DNA of 64,000 nt from Streptomyces sp. NBC_01231 (GTDB lineage: Bacteria > Actinomycetota > Actinomycetes > Streptomycetales > Streptomycetaceae), in assembly GCA_035999765.1 (NCBI GenBank), contig CP108521.1, positions 806,001-870,000 of the forward strand, given 5' to 3'. The position numbers and the translations under genes were made by a program. The notes beneath the pieces are model-generated. The model was not told where the DNA came from and ran no database searches. It was given only the letters and a program-made list of their open reading frames with translations. Below are positions 9,016-16,949 of this stretch, in pieces; positions within the stretch are counted from its first letter, which is position 1, and the number at the start of each line of letters is the position of its first letter.

Positions 9016-9037
9016 CTACGCCCAATCACCAGACCTC

Positions 9038-9721
9038 TCACCCGTCTTCGACGATCGAGTCGTACAGGCGCGCGCCGGCCTCGTGCGAGGCCTCGGCGCG
9101 TTCCCGCTTGTCACCCAACCCGACAGAGAAGTTCACGCCCATCGGCATGAGCACCTGCACCACGGCGTCGTCGAACTCGACGAAATGTTCAGCCAGTTCA
9201 AGGGTGATGTAACCGTGCACGAAACTCCACAACTGGGCGGCGATGACGTCGGGTTCCTGCCGCTCGACCCTGCCGGAGTGCACCAGCCGGTCGCACGCAG
9301 CGGTGACATGAGCGTGTGCTTCCCGAAAGGCCGGGGAATGCCCGCTCAGGCGAAGGTCCGCGTTCGAGAGAGGCCGGTACGTCGCCCGAGTGGACAGCCC
9401 GAACATCAGGTCGTAGAGGTGAGGGTTCTCGCGGGCCAGCCGACGGCAGGTCAAGGCCATGGTGAAGAGATCCGCGATCGGGTCATCCGTCACCGGAACC
9501 TGGGAGAACGCTCTGCCGAGTTCCTTGAACCCATGGTCGGCGACAGCGCTCATGAGCTCGGGGATCCCACCGAAGTGGCTGTAGACCACCATCGTCGACA
9601 GCCCGCTCGCGGAAGCCACCGTGCGCGCTTTCAAAGCCGACGGCCCCTGCTCGGCCAGCAGACCGATGGCCGCCCGCACAAGCCGTTCCGGTGCGTCGTC
9701 AAGCCTCGCCCGCCCTGCCAT
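9038..9721 (-). CDS. TetR family regulator with WHG-type C-terminal domain
   Basis: Protein of 227 residues. The TetR helix-turn-helix is at about residues 9-54 (PERLVRAAIGLLAEQG, then STMVVYSHFGGIPELM). The ligand domain contains IAAQLWSFVHGYITLELAEHF, the WSxxHG pattern of the TetR_C WHG subfamily. ATG 9721 is preferred because GGAGG lies ten bases upstream; the in-frame GTG at 9730 is too close to that site. An ATAAC-TTG-GTTAT palindrome lies 34 bases upstream and a matching one fronts the SDR at 8062, so it probably regulates itself and that enzyme. Confidence 0.9.
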   Translation of the reverse strand: MAGRARLDDAPERLVRAAIGLLAEQGPSALKARTVASASGLSTMVVYSHFGGIPELMSAVADHGFKELGRAFSQVPVTDDPIADLFTMALTCRRLARENPHLYDLMFGLSTRATYRPLSNADLRLSGHSPAFREAHAHVTAACDRLVHSGRVERQEPDVIAAQLWSFVHGYITLELAEHFVEFDDAVVQVLMPMGVNFSVGLGDKRERAEASHEAGARLYDSIVEDG

Positions 9722-9754
9722 GTCTCGCACGCCTCCACTGTTGACACGCTCAAA

Positions 9755-9767
9755 ATAACTTGGTTAT
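9755..9767. promoter_or_regulatory. ATAAC-N3-GTTAT palindrome upstream of tetR
   Basis: ATAAC-TTG-GTTAT, a perfect inverted repeat in the tetR promoter region, followed by GTAAC. It matches the site at 8040-8052 in arm sequence and spacing. Probable autoregulatory operator. Confidence 0.6.
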
Positions 9768-10030
9768 GTAACTCTTCACGGCAATGGTACACATCGCACG
9801 TGCCGTGCCGTCTCGGATGCAGCGTCCGTCCTTGAACACCTCATCGCGCGCTGGTCCAGTTTCCTGCCGCCTGTGCGGGCCCAGCCCGTCGGGGCGAAGC
9901 CGACCCCATCGCTGCGACACGCATCCGCGGCTGTCCCTCACGCACTTTCCACCCCCACTCACTTTCCACCCCCACACACGTGCCACCCCCTCCCATCAAC
10001 TCAGCAGAACTCAGCACGGAGGCAGAATTC

Positions 10031-11005
10031 ATGCCGTACAAAGACAAGGGCCATCTGGAGATCGAAGATCGCGGGGCAGTCCTGATCGTCCGGGTCGACG
10101 GCGGCCCGCACCAGGTGTTCGGCCTCGATATCGCCAACCAGCTGGACAAGCTGGTAGCCCGGGCCGACCGCGATCCGAACATCCGTGCCGTCGTCTTCAC
10201 CGGGGCGCACCCCGAGCGGTTCGTCAGCCATGCCGCGGTCCGGTGGCTCCGGGAAGAGGGCGCCGCGAGCCCTACGGTCGGCCGCCGCGGCGCCGCCGCC
10301 GTCGTACGGGCGGCAAAGCACGTGGACCGGTCCCGTTTCCTCGGGGCCGTGATGCGCAGGACCCCGATGCGGGGAGCCCTCCAGCTGGAGCGTCTGCACA
10401 CGACCTTCCTCCGGATGAACGCCAGCGGTGTCCTCTTCGTCGCCGCCCTCAACGGTTCGGCTCTCGGCCTCGGTGCCGAGTTCGCCTGGGCGTGCGATCT
10501 GCGGGTCATGGCCGACGGGGACTACTTCATCGGCCAGCCGGAAATCCTCCTCGGCATCATCCCGGGTGGAGGCGGCACCCAGCGGCTGACCCGTCTGATC
10601 GGCACCCACCGGTCCTTGGCCGCGATCCTCGAAGGCAAGCCGTTCACGCCCGCGGAGGCTCTCGCCAACGGGGCGGTCGACCAGGTCGTTCCGCAGCACA
10701 AGGTGCTCGCGCAGGCGGTCGAACTCGCGGAACGCTTCGGCCTGCGGTCGAAGGGTTCGGTCTCGGCCGCCAAGAGGTCGGTGTACTTCGGCGGCTCGAT
10801 GTCGCTGGAGGACGGCCTGCACGTCGAACGCGCCGAGTTCTTCACCAGGGTCATGTCGAAGGAGGGGCAGGAACTGATGCTCGACTACATGGAGACGACG
10901 GAGGCCACCGGCGAGCTCCCGCTCTACAGGCCGGACACCTACGCGCAGGCGCTCGCCTCGGGCAGTGTGCCCGGGCGCCGCTCGACGAAGTCGACGCGGC
11001 GGTGA
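10031..11005 (+). CDS. enoyl-CoA hydratase/isomerase (crotonase) family protein
   Basis: Protein of 324 residues. The crotonase core is clear from FVAALNGSALGLGAEFAWACDLRVM to GQPEILLGIIPGGGGTQRL, including both glutamates that correspond to the catalytic pair of rat crotonase (in GAEF and GQPE). The first oxyanion-loop motif, usually AGADI, is replaced by HAAVRWL, and there is a 40-residue insertion after it, so the substrate is probably not a simple enoyl-CoA. ATG 10031 has GGAGG about ten bases upstream. First gene of an operon: seven bases to the hydrolase at 11013, then a CoA ligase. Confidence 0.86.
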   Translation: MPYKDKGHLEIEDRGAVLIVRVDGGPHQVFGLDIANQLDKLVARADRDPNIRAVVFTGAHPERFVSHAAVRWLREEGAASPTVGRRGAAAVVRAAKHVDRSRFLGAVMRRTPMRGALQLERLHTTFLRMNASGVLFVAALNGSALGLGAEFAWACDLRVMADGDYFIGQPEILLGIIPGGGGTQRLTRLIGTHRSLAAILEGKPFTPAEALANGAVDQVVPQHKVLAQAVELAERFGLRSKGSVSAAKRSVYFGGSMSLEDGLHVERAEFFTRVMSKEGQELMLDYMETTEATGELPLYRPDTYAQALASGSVPGRRSTKSTRR

Positions 11006-11012
11006 GTCGACG

Positions 11013-11936
11013 ATGACCGCTGGGCACTCCGTCACCCGTCACGACATCACGTTCCCGTCCGGCGGCAGCAGATGTGCCGGGTGGCTCTACCTCCCCAAGG
11101 GCGTCACCTCCCCGCCCGTCGTCGTCCTCGGGCACGGCCTGGGCGCAACCCGCGAGATGCGCCTGGACGCCTTCGCCGAGCGTTTCGCACAGGCCGGCAT
11201 CGCCGCGGTGGCCTTCACCTACCGGCACTTCGGCGACAGCGGCGGCCACCCGCGCCAACTCCTGTCGGTCAAGCGTCAACTCGCCGACTGGGACGCCGCG
11301 CTCGCCCACGTCAAGGCCCGCCCTGACGTCGACCGCTCCCGTGTCGCGGTCTGGGGCAGCTCCTTCGGCGGCGGCCACGCCATCACCGTCGCCTCACGCC
11401 ATCCCGAACTACGAGCCGCCGTCGCTCAGTGCCCGTTCACCGACGGTCTCGCCTCCGCGCTCGCGCTGGGCCCGCTCGCCGCACTCAGGATGACCCCCGT
11501 GCTCGCCCGGGATCTGGCGACGAGGATCCGCGGCAGGGCGCCCGCGATGGTTCCCATCGCCGCCTCCCCCGGCTCGCCGGCCCTCATGAACGCCCCGGAC
11601 GCCCTTCCCGGATACCAGGCGCTGCAGCCGCTCGGGACGACCTTCCGCAACGAGGTGGCGGCCCGGGTGATCCCGACCCTCGCCGCCTACCGGCCCGGGC
11701 GTGCGGCGAGGAAGGTCACCATGCCGATCCTCTTCTGCGTCAGCGACACCGACTCGGTCACGCCCCCCGCCCAGACCCTCCGATACGCGCGCACCGCGCC
11801 CCGGGGCGAGATCAAGAGGTACGACGCCGGCCACTTCGACTTCTACACCGGCGAGACCTTCGAGCAACTGGTACGCGACCAGATCGAGTTCCTCGCCCGC
11901 CGGCTGCACCCGACACCCGCCGCGTCGACTCCCTGA
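11013..11936 (+). CDS. alpha/beta hydrolase (dienelactone hydrolase/peptidase S9-like)
   Basis: Protein of 307 residues. The nucleophile elbow is GSSFGG with Ser117, the oxyanion segment is VVLGHGLGATREMR, and late Asp (SDTDSVTPP) and His (DAGHFDFY) complete a triad. Such proteins cleave esters, lactones or thioesters. It starts seven bases after the crotonase stop with only a weak GGTGAG site, so coupled translation is likely. With the crotonase and the acyl-CoA ligase that follow, it probably takes part in degrading one lipid-like or aromatic acid side chain. Confidence 0.85.
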   Translation: MTAGHSVTRHDITFPSGGSRCAGWLYLPKGVTSPPVVVLGHGLGATREMRLDAFAERFAQAGIAAVAFTYRHFGDSGGHPRQLLSVKRQLADWDAALAHVKARPDVDRSRVAVWGSSFGGGHAITVASRHPELRAAVAQCPFTDGLASALALGPLAALRMTPVLARDLATRIRGRAPAMVPIAASPGSPALMNAPDALPGYQALQPLGTTFRNEVAARVIPTLAAYRPGRAARKVTMPILFCVSDTDSVTPPAQTLRYARTAPRGEIKRYDAGHFDFYTGETFEQLVRDQIEFLARRLHPTPAASTP

Positions 11937-11971
11937 CCGGATCGCATCACACCGAGACAGGTACGCCCGCC

Positions 11972-13444
11972 ATGAACTTCGCTTCTCTGCCCGACCGCCG
12001 CGCCGAGCTCGACCCCCAAGGGGCCGCGGTCTCCGACGCGCACCAGTCCCTCACCAACACGCAGCTGCTGAACCGGGTCCGTACGGCAGCGCGTCAGCTC
12101 CAGGACCTCGGAACCGGTCCCGGTGACGTCGTCGCCCTCAAGCTGACGAACCGGGTCGAGTTCGTGATCCTGCTGTTCGCCGCCTGGCGGCTCGGCGCCA
12201 CCGTCACACCGGTCAACCCGAGCATGACCGACGTCGAAGTGGTTCGACAGCTCCGGGACTCCGGTGCGGGCCTGCTGGTGGTCGAGGACGGTGCGGCCGT
12301 AGAGGCGCACGGTGTTGCCGTACTCGGCGTCGGCGAACTGCACGAAGGAACGGCAGAGCCGGATCAAGCACCGCTTCTGGACCCTGCCACGCTGGCCCTG
12401 CTCATCTACACCAGCGGAACGACCGGAGTGCCCAAGGGTGTGATGCTCGACCACGCCAACATCGACGCCATGGTGGAGATGGGGCGCCAGGCGTTGGAGG
12501 TCGGGCCGGCCGACCGGTGCCTGCTGATCCTGCCGCTCTTCCACGTCAACGGCATCGTGGTCAGCGTCCTCATGCCGCTGCTCGTGGGCGCGAGTGTCGT
12601 CATCGCGGGCCGGTTCGATCCGCGCACCTTCTTCGACCTCGTCGAGCAGGAGCGCCCCAGCTTCTTCAGCGCGGTGCCGACGATCTACAGCATGCTCGCG
12701 GCGCTCCCGGACGACGTCCGGCCCGACACCTCGTCGCTGCGATTCGGAGTCTGCGGTGCCGCGCCCGCCTCCGCCGACTTGCTGACCCGGTTCGAGGCCC
12801 GGTACGGGTTTCCGCTCGTCGAGGGGTACGGCCTGTCCGAGGGGACCTGCGGCTCCACCATCAACCCCGTCGCCGGCCCTCGGCGCGCCGGGACCGTGGG
12901 GCTGCCCTTCCCCGGACAGGAGATCCGGATCGTCGACGCCGACGGCAGCGAGGTGACGCCGGGGACGGACGGTGAAGTCGTCGTGAGGGGTGCCAACGTC
13001 ATGCGTGGCTATCTCGGCCGTCCGGACGAAACAGCCAAGGTCATCATCGGCGGCTGGTTGCACACGGGCGACGTCGGCCACCTCGACGCCGACGGTCATC
13101 TGACCCTGGTCGGGCGCTCGAAGGACATGATCATCCGGGGTGGGGAGAACATCTACCCCAAGGAGATCGAGGACGTACTGGCGGGCGATCCGTCGGTGCT
13201 CGAAGCCGCTGTGATCGGCGTACCCGACGAAAAGTGGGGGGAGGTGGTGGTCGCCTACGTCCAGCCGCGGCCGGGGTCGACCGTCGACCCGTCGGCGCTG
13301 AAGGCCCTCTGCGCGCGCAGCCTCACCGGCTACAAGCGCCCGAGCGCGTGCTTCGTGGTGGAAGCCATCCCGAGGAACGCGGTCGGCAAGATCGACAAAG
13401 CCTCGTTGCGTGCCGGCCACGGCGCGCTCTCGGCTCGGTCCTGA
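11972..13444 (+). CDS. AMP-dependent acyl-CoA synthetase
   Basis: Protein of 490 residues of the ANL adenylating superfamily; activates a carboxylic acid with ATP and CoA. Visible motifs: P-loop YTSGTTGVPKG near residue 145, GYGLSEGT, the hinge region TGDVGHLDADGHLTLVGRSKDMI and GGENIYPKEIE, and the catalytic Lys in RNAVGKIDK near the C-terminus. The length is at the short end of FadD-type ligases. I chose ATG 11972, where similarity to the family begins. Last gene of the crotonase-hydrolase-ligase operon; the ligase would make the CoA ester used by the crotonase. Confidence 0.92.
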   Translation: MNFASLPDRRAELDPQGAAVSDAHQSLTNTQLLNRVRTAARQLQDLGTGPGDVVALKLTNRVEFVILLFAAWRLGATVTPVNPSMTDVEVVRQLRDSGAGLLVVEDGAAVEAHGVAVLGVGELHEGTAEPDQAPLLDPATLALLIYTSGTTGVPKGVMLDHANIDAMVEMGRQALEVGPADRCLLILPLFHVNGIVVSVLMPLLVGASVVIAGRFDPRTFFDLVEQERPSFFSAVPTIYSMLAALPDDVRPDTSSLRFGVCGAAPASADLLTRFEARYGFPLVEGYGLSEGTCGSTINPVAGPRRAGTVGLPFPGQEIRIVDADGSEVTPGTDGEVVVRGANVMRGYLGRPDETAKVIIGGWLHTGDVGHLDADGHLTLVGRSKDMIIRGGENIYPKEIEDVLAGDPSVLEAAVIGVPDEKWGEVVVAYVQPRPGSTVDPSALKALCARSLTGYKRPSACFVVEAIPRNAVGKIDKASLRAGHGALSARS

Positions 13445-13487
13445 TCAAGTGGATGGCGCTGTCGGGCGTTGACTTGGGAGTTGTCGA

Positions 13488-13802
13488 GTGTGGGTGAACA
13501 CAGGTGTCGCGCGTAACTCCCGCGGCAGCCGCCTACTTACGGTTCGACAAGAGATGCCGCCCCCGCACGGGCGAGAGTCGATGTCCACGCCCACCCGGAA
13601 CCGCTCGCCGCGGCAGGCCACTGCTCACTCGCCCGCTCACAGTACGGGAACGGGGAAGAGGGCGGACACCTGCGTGCCCGCTCGGCGGGTCGGCGCGAGG
13701 CCCGTGCCCCGCTTCGTCGGACGGGCCCGGCCGCCGGCGAAGACGAACAGCCTCAGCACCAGGAAACGCCCGATACCGGCGACCCCGGCGGCGCCGAGGT
13801 AG
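13488..13802 (+). other. possible short translated ORF with VNTGVAR motif
   Basis: A GTG at 13488 preceded by GGGAG at seven bases opens a frame reading MWVNTGVARNSRG. An almost identical start, MYVNTGVARG, is found on the minus strand at 58988, and the DNA differences within VNTGVAR are synonymous. A TTGACT hexamer lies just upstream at about 13470. The frame runs on into the antisense of GtrA, so if it is translated, only the first part is likely to matter. It could be a leader peptide or a conserved small protein. Low confidence. Confidence 0.25.
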
Positions 13803-14215
13803 ACGGCTTGCTCGTAGAGCGTCGCGGCCGACGGCCGCACCAGGTGCAGGACGAACACCGCAGCCGAGGTCACCGCGTAGGCGGCCGTGGCCGACCCCGC
13901 CGACTGCCAGTGCTGGCGCCATCCGGCACGCCCTGTCCCGAAGGTGAAGCGTGCGTGGAGCTCCGTGCCGAGGAGAGTGGAGGCGACGGTGATCAGCGCG
14001 TTGGCCGCAGCCCAGGGCATCAGTCCGGCGAGGACCGCCACGAAGGCGCTGGAAGCCACCCCGACACTGCCGCCGAGAAGGACGAACCGGGCGAAGGAGG
14101 CGAGTGGACCGCCGGCACCCGGGGTGCGTCGTGCGGCGGCCGTATCGGTCTCCGTGCGCTCCGGGCGCCGCGCCTCGTCCACTGTCCCCGGGTTCGGCGC
14201 GACCAGCGACTTCAT
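13637..14215 (-). CDS. GtrA family membrane protein
   Basis: Protein of 192 residues. After a 40-residue hydrophilic N-terminus come four hydrophobic helices: FARFVLLGGSVGVASSAF, ALITVASTLLGTE, YAVTSAAVFVLHLV and AVYLGAAGVAGIGRFLVLRLFVF, the layout of GtrA/DPMS flippases, which help move polyprenyl-linked sugars across the membrane. ATG 14215 has AAAGGG six bases upstream. It is divergent from a truncated dehydrogenase, with two copies of the ATTAYG-N2-CRTAAT palindrome in the gap. A short fragment of a GtrA homologue is found at about 28640-28735. Confidence 0.82.
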   Translation of the reverse strand: MKSLVAPNPGTVDEARRPERTETDTAAARRTPGAGGPLASFARFVLLGGSVGVASSAFVAVLAGLMPWAAANALITVASTLLGTELHARFTFGTGRAGWRQHWQSAGSATAAYAVTSAAVFVLHLVRPSAATLYEQAVYLGAAGVAGIGRFLVLRLFVFAGGRARPTKRGTGLAPTRRAGTQVSALFPVPVL

Positions 14216-14303
14216 GGGATGCCCTTTCGGATGTGGAGGGTGAACCTCCTGAACCAGCGGGGCTCTCGCAGTGCTGCCGCCCGACCGCTTCTCAACCTTT
14301 TGA

Positions 14304-14374
14304 ATTACGACCATACGACTACACGTCCACACCTCAACGCAAGGGCCTGGCCCAATTTGAATTATGACCGTACT
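14304..14374. promoter_or_regulatory. two copies of the ATTAYG-N2-CRTAAT palindrome (sites A and B)
   Basis: ATTACGACCATACG at 14304-14317 and ATTATGACCGTACT at 14361-14374, each matching the symmetric consensus at 12 of 14 positions. Both are preceded by TTGA or TTTGA, so the two are also direct repeats of each other 57 bases apart. They lie between GtrA and the truncated dehydrogenase. See the regulon finding. Confidence 0.55.
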
Positions 14375-14444
14375 CACATAGGTGCCGGGGCCGCGGGTAC
14401 GGCACCCATCCGGGTCGACAAGCGCTCCGCGGGGCGCGGAACGG

Positions 14445-14924
14445 GTGATCGGCAGCGCGGGCCCGGACGAGAAGGTCAAGCTGCTCATCGAGGAGTACGT
14501 CTACGACGCGGCGTTCAACGATAAGAACGGGCCGGTCGCCGAGCAGTTGGCGCAGGCGACGCCGGACGGCATCGACGTCTTCTTCGACAACGTCGGGGGC
14601 GAGCACCTGGAGGCGGCTATCGTCGCCCTCAAACCGCATGCTCGGGTCGCCCCGTGCGGGATGTTCTCCCGGCACAACGACGAGAAGGTCGCAGGGCCTC
14701 GGAACCTCTGGAACCTGTCGATGACGCGTTCCGACGTCCTGGCGGTCACGTTCAGCGAAGAGCTGGACCTCCAGCCGGACTTCGCCCGCGAGGTCGGCGG
14801 ATGGCTCACCGGGGACAAGCTCCGTTACCGCGAAACGGTCAGGGAGGGCCTCGACAACACCCTGGAAGCATTCTTCGCGATGATGCGGGGCGAGAACACC
14901 GGAAAGATGATCGTCAAGCTTTGA
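14445..14924 (+). pseudogene. NADP-dependent MDR oxidoreductase, N-terminal half missing
   Basis: About 160 codons from VIGSAGPDEKV to GKMIVKL match the C-terminal, coenzyme-binding half of CurA/prostaglandin-reductase-type medium-chain dehydrogenases (VFFDNVGGEHLEAAI is characteristic). The N-terminal catalytic domain of some 150 residues is absent and upstream codons show no family resemblance. A good palindromic operator (14361-14374) and a perfect terminator (14946-14977) still flank it, so a once-regulated gene appears to have lost its 5' half. It is very unlikely to be active. Confidence 0.75.
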
Positions 14925-14945
14925 GACCACCGTCGACTGACCACC

Positions 14946-14977
14946 AAGGGGCCTGCCGCACGTACGGCAGGCCCCTT
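14946..14977 (+). terminator. strong intrinsic terminator-like hairpin
   Basis: A perfect 13-base stem, AAGGGGCCTGCCG against CGGCAGGCCCCTT, around a six-base loop CACGTA, 22 bases after the stop of the truncated dehydrogenase. No long T tract follows, as is usual in Streptomyces. Confidence 0.85.
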
Positions 14978-15070
14978 GCGCGTGGGCCGTCAGCACGGTC
15001 GGCACATCAGAGCCAGGGGCACACCCTCTCCTTCCAGAGTGCTTGCGCTCACCGACCTCCCCTGTTTGGG

Positions 15071-15084
15071 ATTATGATCATACT
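15071..15084. promoter_or_regulatory. ATTAYG-N2-CRTAAT palindrome (site C)
   Basis: ATTATGATCATACT, 12 of 14 matches, 145 bases upstream of the MFS exporter. The central ATGATCAT is perfectly symmetric. Confidence 0.55.
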
Positions 15085-15090
15085 TCAATG

Positions 15091-15164
15091 GCTCGCTTCA
15101 CCAGGACCTCTCCACCGAGCCCTCTCACTGCCGACGCTCGGTGGCCCACACCCACGCCGTCGCC
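15091..15164. other. scar joining two flanks of the SDR locus at 27288
   Basis: Bases 15099-15116 (CTTCACCAGGACCTCTCC) resemble the start region of the SDR at 27270-27300 with an internal gap. Bases 15130-15164 match 28025-28059, downstream of that SDR, with one mismatch in 35. The block therefore looks like the remnant of a second copy of the SDR locus from which the coding part was deleted, now serving as the leader of the MFS gene. Confidence 0.5.
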
Positions 15165-15228
15165 CGCCGGCATTCCCGTCCATTGATCCATCGCCAAGCA
15201 CGTCTGCTCGAGGAACGTAGGGAACGCC

Positions 15229-16680
15229 ATGAAACAGCAACGCAAGCAACGGGTTCGGGGCGGCAGCGCCTTCTGGGCCGTGGCCATCACCAGCGCGGCC
15301 GGGTTCATCACCGCGCTCGACAACCTGATCGTCACCACCGCCCTCCCCTCCATCCGCAAGGACCTCGGCGGCGGCCTCGAAGACCTCGAATGGACAGTCA
15401 GCGCCTACACCCTCACCTTCGCGGTCCTGCTCATGTTCGGCGCCTCCCTCGGTGACCGATTCGGCCGCCGGAGACTGTTCGCCATCGGGCTCGGGATCTT
15501 CACCACGGCCTCGGCCGCCGCCGCGCTCGCCCCGGGGATGGGTGAACTGATCGCCGCGCGTGCGGCGCAGGGCGTCGGGTCCGCGATCGTGACGCCGTTG
15601 ACACTCACCCTGCTCTCGGCCGCCGTCCCCGCCGAACGGCGTGGCGCGGCCCTGGGGGTGTGGGGCGCGGCCAGCGGCATCGCGGTGGCCACCGGACCGC
15701 TCATCGGCGGCGCGCTCACCGAGAACCTCTCCTGGCAGTGGATCTTCTGGGTCAACGTCCCCCTGGGTCTGGCGCTGATCCCGCTCGCCCTGCTGCGGCT
15801 CGACGAGAGCCGCGGCCCGAACCCGACCCTCGACCTCGTCGGCACCGTTCTGGCCAGCGGCGGTCTGTTCGGCATCGTCTACGCCCTGGTGCGCGGCAAC
15901 GCCGACGGCTGGAGCAGCACCCCGGTGCTGGGCGGCTTCTTCGCCGGTGCCGCCCTGCTGGTGGGCTTCGTCTTCTACGAACTGCGCGCCAAGCATCCGA
16001 TGCTGCCGATGCGCCTGTTCCGCCATCGTTCCTTCAGCGCCATCAACGCCGCCAGCCTGCTGATGTTGCTGGGCATGTTCGGGTCGATCTTCCTGCTCAG
16101 CCAGTACCTGCAGACCGTCGGCGGCTACTCGCCGATGCAAGCCGGCGTGCGCATGCTGCCCTGGACCGCCATGCCCATGATCGCCGGACCGCTGGCCGGG
16201 GCCCTGTCCGACCGCATCGGCGGCGCACCCGTCGTCACGGCGGGCATGGCCCTGAACGCCGTCGGCCTCGGGCTCTGGGCCATCACCGTCGAACCGCACG
16301 TCGCCTACACCCACATGCTGCCCGCACTCATCGTCTGCGGAATCGGCCTGGGCATGTTCTTCGCCCCCAGCGCCAACCTCGTCATGAGCACGGTCCGCCC
16401 GGAAGAGCAGGGCATAGCATCCGGCGCCAACAACGCCATCCGCGAGGTCGGCGGCGCCATCGGTGTCGCAACGCTGGCGGCGGTGTTCTCCGCCCAGGGC
16501 GGCTACGGATCCGCGTCACTGTTCGTGGACGGGCTGATCCCGGCGCTCTGGGTCGGGGCCGGTGCGGTCGCCGTGGCGGCGGCTGTGGCGTTGCTCATGC
16601 CCCGGCAGCGCAAGGCCGACGGCCCAGCCGCCGGTCTTGCTGCGGGGAACGCTCCGGCCGGCGCCCCGATCGCGACCTGA
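15229..16680 (+). CDS. MFS transporter, DHA2 (EmrB/QacA) family
   Basis: Protein of 483 residues, a drug:proton antiporter of the 14-helix DHA2 class by length and motifs. Motif D/E region ALDNLIVTTALPSIRKDLG, motif A GDRFGRRRLFAIG near residue 75, and motif C-like GPLIGGALTENLSWQWIFWVNVPLG are visible. The start ATG 15229 has a GTAGGGA ribosome site. Site C of the recurring palindrome lies upstream, so it may be co-regulated with the TetR-paralogue regulon and export a toxic intermediate or an antibiotic. The C-terminal tail is polar and partly duplicated after the stop. Confidence 0.92.
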   Translation: MKQQRKQRVRGGSAFWAVAITSAAGFITALDNLIVTTALPSIRKDLGGGLEDLEWTVSAYTLTFAVLLMFGASLGDRFGRRRLFAIGLGIFTTASAAAALAPGMGELIAARAAQGVGSAIVTPLTLTLLSAAVPAERRGAALGVWGAASGIAVATGPLIGGALTENLSWQWIFWVNVPLGLALIPLALLRLDESRGPNPTLDLVGTVLASGGLFGIVYALVRGNADGWSSTPVLGGFFAGAALLVGFVFYELRAKHPMLPMRLFRHRSFSAINAASLLMLLGMFGSIFLLSQYLQTVGGYSPMQAGVRMLPWTAMPMIAGPLAGALSDRIGGAPVVTAGMALNAVGLGLWAITVEPHVAYTHMLPALIVCGIGLGMFFAPSANLVMSTVRPEEQGIASGANNAIREVGGAIGVATLAAVFSAQGGYGSASLFVDGLIPALWVGAGAVAVAAAVALLMPRQRKADGPAAGLAAGNAPAGAPIAT

Positions 16681-16748
16681 AGCCCGGGCCCAAGGCCGAC
16701 GGCCCGGCTGCCGACCTTGCCCCCGGCGATACTCCGGTCCCCACCTGA
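16610..16748. repeat. tandem duplication of the MFS 3' end
   Basis: About 70 bases encoding the tail KADGPAAGLAAGNAP and stop are repeated downstream of the stop (16684-16748), where one frame would read KADGPAADLAPGDTPVPT and stop. A shorter third echo (AGCCCGGACCGAGGGCGG) follows at about 16749. The duplicate is not part of the protein because of the intervening stop and frame. Confidence 0.6.
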
Positions 16749-16949
16749 AGCCCGGACCGAGGGCGGCCCAGCCGGTTACGGCGGGGCCGCCCCTCGTCCT
16801 GTCCTGACGTCCAGGCCGGTTCGCCGTAACTCTTCCAGGCCGGTTCGCCGTGCGGGGACGTCACACCGTGGTCGAGGGCCCTCGGACAGCGCGCCCCTCG
16901 TGCCGACGCTCGACCGATTGAGGGGCACCGCTTCGGTCACCGTCGGGGA

